A model generated the notes under the pieces. The model was not told the DNA's origin and made no database searches. It was given only the letters and a program-made list of their open reading frames with translations. This document shows, piece after piece, positions 40,671 to 48,439 of a stretch of DNA of 64,000 bases (position 1 is the first letter of the stretch; the number at the start of each line of letters is the position of its first letter). Source of the stretch: JAHEJV01 sp964653555 (lineage in GTDB: Bacteria; Myxococcota_A; UBA9160; SMWR01); the NCBI GenBank assembly GCA_964653555.1, contig CAZZFT010000004.1, positions 1-64,000 on the forward strand, given 5' to 3'. A program made the position numbers and the translations under genes.

Positions 40671-41453
40671 CTACCCTTCCTGTGTCCGCCAGCCTTCGAG
40701 CGCCTTCTCGATCTGCGCCCGGGTCTCCCGGAGCAGCGCGAGGCGATCCTCGCTGGGGTGGCGCTCGATCGGCGGCCCGATCCATACCCGCACCCGGATT
40801 CCGAAGGGGATCGGCAGCAGGTTGAAGCGCAGCAGGCGCCACGAGCCGTCGATCGCGACCGGCAGGATCGGCACCTCCGCCGCCGACTCGAAGAGGGCGA
40901 GCGCGCCGGCGGGCTTGAAGCGGGCCAGCGCGCCCGCGCGCGCGCGCGTGCCCTCGGGATAGATCACGGCCGACACCCCGCGCTCGCAGACCTGCGCACC
41001 GAGCGCGCGGATCGCGCCGGTCGCGCCAGCCCGGTCGTCGCGGTCGATCAGGGCGTTGCCCCCGTGCCGGAGGTTGTAGGAGATGCTCGGGATCCAGCGG
41101 GCCAGCTCGCGCTTCGACACGTACTTCGGGAAATTGCCGAACAGCAGCGCGCCCAGGATCGGGATGTCGAACATGCTCTGGTGGTTGGCGACCACGAGAT
41201 AGGGCGCCCGCCGGCCGACCCGGGGATCTCGCTCCACCAGAAGTCGCGTGCCCGCGAGCCGGAGCACCCACACCAGCGCGACCTGGAGCGCGCCGGCGGT
41301 GACCTCCTGGGGACGCCGGCCGAACCAGCGCGCCACGCGCTGCAGCGGATCGAAGATCAACAGGACCGCGCCAAAGGCGATCAGGAAGGGCGGCGTGACG
41401 AGCCAGTCGGCCAGCCGCGATCGATCCGGCGGCGACGACTTTGCTCTCCCCAT
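40671..41453 (-). CDS. plsC: 1-acyl-sn-glycerol-3-phosphate acyltransferase-like protein
   Basis: A 260-residue PlsC-family acyltransferase. A hydrophobic N-terminal helix (WLVTPPFLIAFGAVLLIF) anchors it to the membrane. Motif I is NHQSMFD (NHxxxxD), motif III is YPEGTRARAG, and VPILPVAIDGSW is motif IV. It should esterify lysophosphatidate or a related lysolipid. A TACCCT element nine bases before ATG 41453 suggests a nearly leaderless transcript. It diverges from the thiolase-like cassette. Confidence 0.88.
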   Translation of the reverse strand: MGRAKSSPPDRSRLADWLVTPPFLIAFGAVLLIFDPLQRVARWFGRRPQEVTAGALQVALVWVLRLAGTRLLVERDPRVGRRAPYLVVANHQSMFDIPILGALLFGNFPKYVSKRELARWIPSISYNLRHGGNALIDRDDRAGATGAIRALGAQVCERGVSAVIYPEGTRARAGALARFKPAGALALFESAAEVPILPVAIDGSWRLLRFNLLPIPFGIRVRVWIGPPIERHPSEDRLALLRETRAQIEKALEGWRTQEG

Positions 41454-41539
41454 GCGGCGGTCAGGGTAACCGATCCCGCCGTCGCTGCGGCAGCTGCGTT
41501 ACGATGCGCGGGCGCGAGCGCCCCGCGCGACGAGAGCCC

Positions 41540-42694
41540 ATGCCCCGCCATCCCCTCCACGACGTCGCCATCGTCGGCGCCTACCACACGCGCCAGGCCC
41601 GAGTGCTCGAGGGCGTGAGCGAGCTGGACCTCGTGCTCGAAGCGATCCGCGGCGCGCTGGCAGCCGCTCACCTCGCCCCCGGTGACGTGGACGGACTCAA
41701 CGTGCGCTCCTCCGTGTGGAGGCTCCACGCGCGGGAGGCGGTGCCCTGGTTCGGCGGCCGCCCGATGTGGACCGGCGTGACACTCGGCGTGGAGGCGGTG
41801 CTCGAAGCCGCTCTCGCGATCGCCTGCGGGATGTGCGAGACGGTCGTGATCGCGGACGCCCAGGCCGGCGCCTACACCGATCGCGCTTCGACCTCCCCCT
41901 GGACGCGGCCGACGAACGAGTTCGTCGCGTGCTTCGGCCTGTACACCGCGGCCGAGTTCGCGCTGATCGCGCGCCGCCACATGCATCTCTACGGAACCCG
42001 TCCCGAAGCGCTCGCCGAGGTGGCGGCGACGATCCGCAACCACGGCGCGCTGCATCCGGACGCCGTGTTCCACGGGCGCCGCGTCACGCCCGAGGACGTG
42101 CTCGCCTCGCGCATGGTCGCCGATCCGTACCATCTGCTCGACTGCGCGATCAACTCCGAGGGCGGCGCCGGCCTCGTGCTGACCACGGCCGAGCGCGCGC
42201 GCGACCTGGGCGTGCAGCCGATCTTCCTGCTCGGCGGCGCCACCGAGCGCCAGGGCATGGCCTACGTCGGCCCGCCCGTCTGGGACCGCTGCGGCTGGAG
42301 CGGCCGCCGTGCGGCCGAGCGCGCCTTCGCCCAGTGCGGGCTCGCACCCGCCGACGTGGACGTCTGCGAGTTCTACGATCCCTTCTCCTTCGAGCTGATC
42401 CGCCAGCTCGAAGCCTTCGGCTTCTGCAAGGAGGGCGAAGGCGGGGACTTCGTGATGGACGGACGGATCGGGATCGGCGGCGAGTGCCCCCTGGTGACGA
42501 ACGGCGGGCTCCTCTCCTTCAGCCACCCCGGGACGGCCCAGCTGCTCCAGAAGGTGACCAGCGCCGTGTTCCAGCTCCAGGGCGCCTACCCGGAGGCGCT
42601 CACCGTACCGGGCGCGACCGTCGCGATGGCGAGCAACGGGGGCGCCGGAGCGCTGTTCTGCGACGTGCTGCTCGTGGGGTGGGAGCAGGCGTGA
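41540..42694 (+). CDS. thiolase-fold protein lacking the catalytic Cys (Ltp2-like)
   Basis: A 384-residue thiolase-fold protein of the lipid-transfer branch. Where catalytic thiolases carry the nucleophile Cys, it reads MWTGVTLGVEAV, and the HDCF block reads EFYDPFSFEL, losing the first His. LSFSHPG keeps the late His. This pattern, together with the DUF35 gene overlapping its stop (GTGA), matches the retro-aldolase Ltp2/DUF35 arrangement known from bacterial steroid side-chain degradation rather than a thiolase. The aldolase role is inferred. A TACGAT at 41500-41505 may be its -10 box. Confidence 0.85.
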   Translation: MPRHPLHDVAIVGAYHTRQARVLEGVSELDLVLEAIRGALAAAHLAPGDVDGLNVRSSVWRLHAREAVPWFGGRPMWTGVTLGVEAVLEAALAIACGMCETVVIADAQAGAYTDRASTSPWTRPTNEFVACFGLYTAAEFALIARRHMHLYGTRPEALAEVAATIRNHGALHPDAVFHGRRVTPEDVLASRMVADPYHLLDCAINSEGGAGLVLTTAERARDLGVQPIFLLGGATERQGMAYVGPPVWDRCGWSGRRAAERAFAQCGLAPADVDVCEFYDPFSFELIRQLEAFGFCKEGEGGDFVMDGRIGIGGECPLVTNGGLLSFSHPGTAQLLQKVTSAVFQLQGAYPEALTVPGATVAMASNGGAGALFCDVLLVGWEQA

Positions 42695-43101
42695 GCGAGC
42701 GCCCCACCATCCCCCTGCCGCGGCCCACCGCGCTGTCGCGCCCGCACTGGCAGGGCTGCCGGGAAGAGCGGCTGCGCTTCCAGCGCTGCCGCGACTGCCA
42801 CGCCGCGGTCTTCATCCCCCAGCCGGTGTGCACCGCCTGCTTCGGCCCGCATCTCGACTGGGTGGACAGCTCGGGCCGCGGGACGGTCTACAGCCATACC
42901 GTCGTGCACCGTCCACAGCAGCCGGCCTTCGCCGTGCCCTACACCGTCGTGATCGCCGAGCTGGAGGAGGGGTGGCACATGCTCTCGAACCTCGTCGACT
43001 GCGACCCCGCCGAGGTGGCGATCGGGATGCCGATCGAGGTCGTCTTCCGCCCGATGTCCGACGAGATCACCCTCCCCTACTTCCGCCCCGCCCGTCGCTA
43101 G
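42691..43101 (+). CDS. zinc-ribbon OB-fold (DUF35) acyl-CoA-binding protein
   Basis: A 136-residue DUF35 protein. The rubredoxin-like zinc ribbon CRDCHAAVFIPQPVCTAC carries four Cys. The OB-fold follows (GTVYSHTVVHRPQQPAFAVPYTVVIAELEEG). Such proteins bind acyl-CoA and activate partner thiolase-like aldolases. GTG 42691 overlaps the partner's stop by four bases, fixing the start and implying a 1:1 complex. The C terminus ends LPYFRPARR. Confidence 0.92.
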   Translation: MSERPTIPLPRPTALSRPHWQGCREERLRFQRCRDCHAAVFIPQPVCTACFGPHLDWVDSSGRGTVYSHTVVHRPQQPAFAVPYTVVIAELEEGWHMLSNLVDCDPAEVAIGMPIEVVFRPMSDEITLPYFRPARR

Positions 43102-43121
43102 GACAGCCCGCCAGGAGCCCC

Positions 43122-43550
43122 ATGGACCGCGCGCGAGAGATCGAGGCCATCCACCAGCTCAAGGCCCGCTACTTCCGGCTCATGGACACGAAGCAGTGGC
43201 AGGCCTACGGCGAGCTCTTCACCGAGGACGCGACGCTTGCCGCCTCCCCGGATCCGAAGGAGACATTCTCCGGGCGCGCGGAGATCGTGCGCCGGGTGAG
43301 CGCCGCCCTGCGCGAGGCGACCACCGTCCATCACGGCCACATGCCCGAGATCGAGCTCACCGGCGACCACTCGGCCACCGGCATCTGGGCGATGTACGAC
43401 TTCGTGGACCTGCCCCAGCTCGTGCTCCACGGCTGGGGCCACTACCACGACGAGTACGCCAAACAGGACGGAACCTGGCGTATCCACAGCAGTCGGCTCA
43501 CGCGCCTGCGCCTCGACATCACCCCGAAGCCTCGGGAGGAGAAGGGATGA
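43122..43550 (+). CDS. SnoaL-like / NTF2-fold protein
   Basis: A 142-residue NTF2-fold protein of the SnoaL-4 group, which includes bile-acid 7-alpha-dehydratase and other dehydratases or isomerases. IHQLKARYFRLMDTKQWQAYGELFTEDA is the family's N-terminal signature, and TTVHHGHMPEIEL and HGWGHYHDEYAKQDGTWRI give likely active-site His and Asp. It sits between the DUF35 gene and the ThDP enzyme and probably dehydrates a hydroxyacyl-CoA or hydroxy-ring intermediate of the same pathway. An AGGAG ribosome site precedes ATG 43122. Confidence 0.82.
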   Translation: MDRAREIEAIHQLKARYFRLMDTKQWQAYGELFTEDATLAASPDPKETFSGRAEIVRRVSAALREATTVHHGHMPEIELTGDHSATGIWAMYDFVDLPQLVLHGWGHYHDEYAKQDGTWRIHSSRLTRLRLDITPKPREEKG

Positions 43551-45193
43551 GCGAACGAAACGGCGGGCAGCTCGCGGCCCGACAGCTCGCGGCCGCCGGG
43601 ATCGACGCGGTGTTCGGGGTGGTGGCCGGTCCGATGATCGAGGTCCTCTCGGGCGCCGTCGAGGAGGGACTCCGGGTCGTCAACTGCCGGCACGAAGTGT
43701 CGGCGGGGCTGATGGCCTCGGGCTACGGCTGGGTGAAGCGGCAGCCCGGGGTGTGCGTGGTGGGATCCGGACCGGGCATGACCAACGCGGTGACACCGAT
43801 GCACGTCGCCACCGAGAGCGCGATGCCGCTCGTCGTGCTCGGCGGCTCGACCTACGGCCCGACGCGCGGCCTCGGCGGCTTCCAGGAGGCGGACCAGCGC
43901 GCCTTCGCCCGCCCGGCGTGCAAGTGGACGCTCGAGGTGGACGGCACCGAGCACATTCCCGAGCTGGTGCACCTCGCCCTCGGCAAGGCGGCGAGCGGGC
44001 GCCCTGGCGCCGTGTACCTCGACTTCCCGGGCCACTGGGTCGGACGGCGGATCGACGAGGCGCGCGCGCCGCTACGACCGCGCGCTCCGGAGATCGCCGC
44101 CGCGCACCCGGACCCGAACGCGATCGACCGGATCGCCGGCTGGCTCGCCGAGGCCGAGCGGCCGCTCGTGCTGGTGGGCAAGGGCGCCGCCTGGGCCGGC
44201 GCGGGCGCGGCCCTCGCCCGGCTCGTGGACCGCGGCATCCCCTACGTCACCTCGCCGATGGCGCGTGGAACGATCCCCGACGACCACCGCTGCTTCGCGA
44301 ACGGCGCGCGCTCGGCGGCCCTCAAGGGCGCCGACGTGATCGTGATGGTCGGCGGACGCTTCAACTGGATCTTCGGCTTCGGCGGCGCCGGGCGCTTCGC
44401 GCCCGACGTGCGCATCGCCCAGATCGACGTCGAGCCCGCCGAGTTCTACAGCGGGGCCGACCTGGCGCTGGGCGTCGTCGCCGACGCGAAGGTCGCCGCA
44501 GGCGCGCTGGATGCCGCCCTCGGCGGCCGCAGGCTGCGCTGTGCCGACGGCGCCTGGCTGCGCGGCCTGCGCGAGGCCTGTGACGCGAACGAGGCGAAGC
44601 TGCGCGCATCGATGGAGTCGGACGCCACACCGATCGACCCCCACCGCCTGGTGGCCGAGGTGCGCGCCGCCCTGCCCCGCGACGCGTCGGTGGCGGTGGA
44701 CGGCGAGACGATCATGGGCATCGCCCGCCAGATCGTGCCCAGCTACGGCGAGCGGCGCCTGTTCAACGCCGGCACCACCGGCTGCATGGGCACCGGCGTG
44801 CCCTACGCGATCGGCGCGAAGCTGGCGCGGCCCGAGGCACCCAGCGTGGCGATCGTCGGCGATTACGCCTTCGGTGCCGCCGCCCTCGAGGTGGAGACGG
44901 CCGCGCGCGTCGACGCCCCGGTCGTGTTCGTCGTCGCCAACAACGAGGGCATCGCCGGTCACTCGATCCAGGACGGCATGTTCCCGCCCGGCGCCCCGCG
45001 CGTCGCCGCCCTGCTGCCCGCCCACTACGAGAAGCTGGGCGAGCTGGTCGACGGGCACGTCGAGAAGGTCACCGCTCCCTCGGAGATCCGGCCCGCTCTC
45101 GACCGCGCCCTGGCGGCCGACCGCGTGGCCGTCGTGCACGTGCGCGTGGACCCGAAGGCCACGCGTCTGTCCGGCGGGGTGTACCTCCGTTGA
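43547..45193 (+). CDS. thiamine-diphosphate enzyme, 2-hydroxyacyl-CoA lyase/oxalyl-CoA decarboxylase-like
   Basis: A 548-residue ThDP-dependent enzyme with the three usual domains. RHEVSAGLMASGYG carries the cofactor-activating Glu50. The middle domain has PLVLVGKGAAWAGA. The ThDP-binding motif is VGDYAFGAAALEVETAARVDAPVVFVVANN, with Tyr where GDG has Gly; oxalyl-CoA decarboxylases also vary here (GDS). The ALEVETAAR segment resembles the MEIETICR segment of oxalyl-CoA decarboxylase and HACL. It may cleave a 2-hydroxyacyl-CoA to formyl-CoA plus aldehyde. ATG 43547 overlaps the upstream stop (ATGA). Confidence 0.85.
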   Translation: MSERNGGQLAARQLAAAGIDAVFGVVAGPMIEVLSGAVEEGLRVVNCRHEVSAGLMASGYGWVKRQPGVCVVGSGPGMTNAVTPMHVATESAMPLVVLGGSTYGPTRGLGGFQEADQRAFARPACKWTLEVDGTEHIPELVHLALGKAASGRPGAVYLDFPGHWVGRRIDEARAPLRPRAPEIAAAHPDPNAIDRIAGWLAEAERPLVLVGKGAAWAGAGAALARLVDRGIPYVTSPMARGTIPDDHRCFANGARSAALKGADVIVMVGGRFNWIFGFGGAGRFAPDVRIAQIDVEPAEFYSGADLALGVVADAKVAAGALDAALGGRRLRCADGAWLRGLREACDANEAKLRASMESDATPIDPHRLVAEVRAALPRDASVAVDGETIMGIARQIVPSYGERRLFNAGTTGCMGTGVPYAIGAKLARPEAPSVAIVGDYAFGAAALEVETAARVDAPVVFVVANNEGIAGHSIQDGMFPPGAPRVAALLPAHYEKLGELVDGHVEKVTAPSEIRPALDRALAADRVAVVHVRVDPKATRLSGGVYLR

Positions 45194-45245
45194 GCCGTAC
45201 GACGCGGGGGCGTAGAGTGGGCGTTCCCGGTGGGAAGGAGCCGCC

Positions 45246-46451
45246 ATGCCCATGCCCCTCGAAGGCCTGCGCGTGATCGACTGGACGATCTGGCAGCAGG
45301 GGCCGGTCGCCTCGGCGATGCTCGGCGACCTGGGCGCCGAGGTGATCAAGATCGAGAGCCGTGACGGCGGCGATCCGGGCCGCGGCCTGGTCGCGATCTC
45401 GGGCACCGAGTCCCGCCCCAACTTCTACATCGAGGCCAACAACCGCAACAAGCAGAGCCTCGCCCTGGACCTGAAGCAGCCCGCGGGACGCGAGGTCGTC
45501 TTCCGGCTCGCGGCGATCTCCGACGTCTTCGTGCAGAACTTCCGCAAGGGCGTCGCCGAGCGCCTCGGCCTCGGCTACGACGCGCTGCGCGCGCACAACC
45601 CCAAGCTGATCTACGCCAACGCCACGGGCTACGGACCCGAGGGACCCGAGAGCGGCGAGCCCTCCTTCGACCAGCTCGGGCTCGCGCGGTCGGGGATCAT
45701 GTTCGCCGCCGGCGAGCCCGACATGCCCCCGCTGCCGATCGCCGGCGGGATCGCCGACCAGATGGGGGCGATCCTGCTCGCCTACGGCGTACTGGCGGCG
45801 GTGATCGCGCGCGAGCGCTTCGGCATCGGCCAGGTGGTGGACGCCTCGCACCTGGGAAGCATGAGCTTCCTCCAGGGGCTGTCGCTCTCCTCGCGCCTGA
45901 TCAACGGTGCAGCCTTTCCGCGCATGGCGCGCAAGAGCGCCTTCAATCCGCTCTGGAACCACTACCAGTGCGGGGACGGCCTGTGGCTCGCCCTCGGCAT
46001 GCTCCAGCCCGACCGCTACTGGGCCGACTTCGCCAAGGCGATCGGCCGGCCCGAGCTCGCCACCGACGAGCGCTTCGCCGCGATGCCCGCCCGCGCCGCC
46101 CACGCGGCGGAGTGCATCGCGATCCTCGACGAGGTGTTCGCTGCGAAGCCGCGAGCGGCCTGGCTCGAAATCCTGCGCGGGGGCGGCGACTTCATCTACA
46201 CGATCGTGAACCGGGTCGACGACCTCGCCGAGGACCCGCAGATGCTCGCCAACGACTACGTGGTCGACTTCGAGCACCCGACCCACGGGCCGACGCGGTA
46301 CGTCGGCATCCCGGTGCGCCTGTCCGAGACGCCGGGCTCCGTCCGGCTGCCGGCGCCCGAGCACGGCCAGCACACCGAACTCGTGCTCGCCGACCTGCTC
46401 GGCTACAGCTGGGACGAGATCTCGGACCTGCGCGAGAAGGGCGTGATCTGA
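45246..46451 (+). CDS. CaiB/BaiF (family III) CoA-transferase
   Basis: A 401-residue family III CoA-transferase. GLRVIDWTIWQQGPVASAMLGDLGAEVIKIES is the N-terminal CoA-binding block, and GIGQVVDASHLGSM carries the catalytic Asp. It moves CoA between carboxylates (as Frc does between formyl-CoA and oxalate). Placed directly after the HACL/oxalyl-CoA decarboxylase-like gene it recreates a frc-oxc type pairing. AAGGAG before ATG 45246 is a clear ribosome site. It ends 13 bases before the convergent hpnH gene. Confidence 0.92.
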   Translation: MPMPLEGLRVIDWTIWQQGPVASAMLGDLGAEVIKIESRDGGDPGRGLVAISGTESRPNFYIEANNRNKQSLALDLKQPAGREVVFRLAAISDVFVQNFRKGVAERLGLGYDALRAHNPKLIYANATGYGPEGPESGEPSFDQLGLARSGIMFAAGEPDMPPLPIAGGIADQMGAILLAYGVLAAVIARERFGIGQVVDASHLGSMSFLQGLSLSSRLINGAAFPRMARKSAFNPLWNHYQCGDGLWLALGMLQPDRYWADFAKAIGRPELATDERFAAMPARAAHAAECIAILDEVFAAKPRAAWLEILRGGGDFIYTIVNRVDDLAEDPQMLANDYVVDFEHPTHGPTRYVGIPVRLSETPGSVRLPAPEHGQHTELVLADLLGYSWDEISDLREKGVI

Positions 46452-46464
46452 CGGCGACTCGCGA

Positions 46465-47787
46465 TCAGGGCGAGGCGTGGCTGCGCACCGGGTCGCGCCC
46501 GGAGAGCGCCACGCTCCGGATCCGCCCGGCGGGAACGCGCGTGGCGCCCTCGCCCTTCTTCTCCCAGATGCGCACCTCGTCCTCGCGCGCGTCCACCACG
46601 TAGCCCTCGATCTCGCGACCGTCGTCGAGGGTGAGCGTCGCGTCGCCGCGGTAGTCGAAGGCGGCGCGCAGAGTCTCGGGGCTCGCCCCGGCGGACCAGC
46701 CGCGCGTCGGGGCGGACCCGGCCGCCGGCATGTGGCGCTCACCGATCTCCTCCCCGGTCGATGCGGGAACCCGCGGCCCGAAGAGCATCGCGCGCACCAT
46801 CCCCCACATGCCGCGTGGCGTGGAGAAGGCCGCCTTCACCGCGCTCGCCTCGAAGCCGCTGTGCATCATGCAGTTCTGGCAGGCCGGATTGCCGCTGGCG
46901 TGGCCGTAGTCCTCCCAGCGGGTCTCCTCGATCAGCTCCCGGAAGCTCTCGGCGTAGCCGTCCTGGATCAGGTAGCACGGCTTCTGCCAGCCGAAGATCG
47001 AGTAGGCGGGCATGCCCCAGGGCGTGCACTCGAAGTCATGGACGCCGGCCAGGAACTCGATGAACAGCGGCGACTGGTTGAAGCGCCAGCGACGCGCACC
47101 GGGTCGGTGCAGGATCCTGCGGAAGAGTTCCGCCGTGCGCCGGCGACCGATCCAGTGCTCCTGGTCGGGCGCCTTGGCGTAGGCGTAGCCCGGGGACACC
47201 ATCAGCCCCTCGACGCCGAGTTCCATCGCCATGTCGAAGAAGCGCGCTGTGCGCTCGGGATCGGCGCCGTCGAAGAGCGTGGTGTTCGTGGTGACCCGGA
47301 AGCCGCGGGCGAGCGCAGCGCGGATCGCCGAGACCGCCTTGTCGAAGACGCCGTCGCGGCACACCGCCGCGTCGTGCTCCTCGCGCAGACCGTCCAGGTG
47401 GACGCTGAAGGTCAGGTACTTGCTCGGCTCGAACAGATCGAGCTTCTCCTCGAGCAGGATCGCGTTCGTGCACAGGTAGATGTACTTCCGGCGCTCGATC
47501 AGGCCGGCGACGATCCGATCGATCTCCGGGTGCAGCAGCGGCTCACCACCCGGGATGCTCACCATCGGGGCGGGGCACTCGTCCACCGCCGCCATGCACT
47601 GCTCGACGGAGAGGTGCTTGCGCAGGACGCGGCCGGGATACTGGATCTTCCCGCAGCCGGCGCAGGCCAGATTGCAGCGGTAGAGCGGCTCGAGCATCAG
47701 GACGAGCGGGTAGCGCTCGACGCCGAAGAGCTTCTGGCGGAACAGATAGCCGGCGACGGTCGCCATCTGCGAGATCGGAACGGACAT
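46465..47787 (-). CDS. hpnH: adenosyl-hopene transferase HpnH with C-terminal extension
   Basis: A 440-residue radical-SAM protein. The cluster-binding CNLACAGCG has Cys38, Cys42 and Cys45. The N terminus (YPLVLMLEPLYRCNL) and the middle (KYIYLCTNAILLEEKLDLF, WGMPAYSIFGWQKPCYL) match HpnH, which adds an adenosyl group to diploptene. The core ends near residue 335. Residues about 355-440 (DATLTLDDGREIEGYVVDA, VPAGRIRSVAL) form an extra small beta-type domain, not usual in HpnH. It is the last gene of the hopanoid operon, four bases after hpnG. Confidence 0.92.
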   Translation of the reverse strand: MSVPISQMATVAGYLFRQKLFGVERYPLVLMLEPLYRCNLACAGCGKIQYPGRVLRKHLSVEQCMAAVDECPAPMVSIPGGEPLLHPEIDRIVAGLIERRKYIYLCTNAILLEEKLDLFEPSKYLTFSVHLDGLREEHDAAVCRDGVFDKAVSAIRAALARGFRVTTNTTLFDGADPERTARFFDMAMELGVEGLMVSPGYAYAKAPDQEHWIGRRRTAELFRRILHRPGARRWRFNQSPLFIEFLAGVHDFECTPWGMPAYSIFGWQKPCYLIQDGYAESFRELIEETRWEDYGHASGNPACQNCMMHSGFEASAVKAAFSTPRGMWGMVRAMLFGPRVPASTGEEIGERHMPAAGSAPTRGWSAGASPETLRAAFDYRGDATLTLDDGREIEGYVVDAREDEVRIWEKKGEGATRVPAGRIRSVALSGRDPVRSHASP

Positions 47788-47791
47788 GGAT

Positions 47792-48439
47792 TCACCTCGA
47801 TTCGGCAGGTTCGGTCGGTTCCTCGGCGGGGAGCGCGGATCGGGCCCAGTCGGCGAGAGCGGGCGCGGCGCGGCGCAGCGCGGCGAGCGCCCGCCACCCG
47901 TGACGCAAGAGGCCCGCGCGGTACAGCTCGGCGCCGGGCGCGTCCACTACCACGCGCAACACCGCGAAGGGTCGGCCGGCGGCGGCCCTCGCGAGCCAGG
48001 ACGACTCCATGTCGACGGCGCGAGCGCCGGCGGCGCGCAGCCGCTCCCGATCCGCGCCGGTCACGACACGCTCCACGCCGATCAGCGCGCCCGTGTGGGC
48101 CGCGATCCCGCGCGCGCGCAAGGCCCGGTCGAGGCCGGCGGCGTCGGCGGTCAGCGCGTCGCCCTCGGGCGTCTCCAGCCGCCCTGCCACGAACACGCTT
48201 CCCGGGGCGAGGGCGGGATCGAGCGCACCGCACAGGCCCGCCACGGCCAGCGCCGACGCCCGGGCGGGATCGTGGCGGCGCACTGCCGCGCGGGCGCGCT
48301 CCGCTCCCATTCCGGTTCGCTCCACGCACAGGCTCGGATCGCCGGCACGCACCGCCCAGGCCTCTACGGCGAGCGGTGTCCAGACCAGCAGCGGGAGCGC
48401 ACGCTCGACCGGCGCACTCGACCGCGCGGCGGCGCTCAC
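47792..48439 (-). CDS. hpnG: hopanoid-associated phosphorylase/nucleosidase HpnG
   Basis: A 215-residue member of the nucleoside phosphorylase superfamily. AVAGLCGALDPALAPGSVFVAGR and AVDMESSWLARAA are the phosphate/base and ribose signatures. In hopanoid pathways HpnG removes adenine from adenosylhopane to give ribosylhopane derivatives. GTG 48439 overlaps the shc stop (GTGA). The position between shc and hpnH supports the assignment. Confidence 0.9.
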   Translation of the reverse strand: MSAAARSSAPVERALPLLVWTPLAVEAWAVRAGDPSLCVERTGMGAERARAAVRRHDPARASALAVAGLCGALDPALAPGSVFVAGRLETPEGDALTADAAGLDRALRARGIAAHTGALIGVERVVTGADRERLRAAGARAVDMESSWLARAAAGRPFAVLRVVVDAPGAELYRAGLLRHGWRALAALRRAAPALADWARSALPAEEPTEPAESR

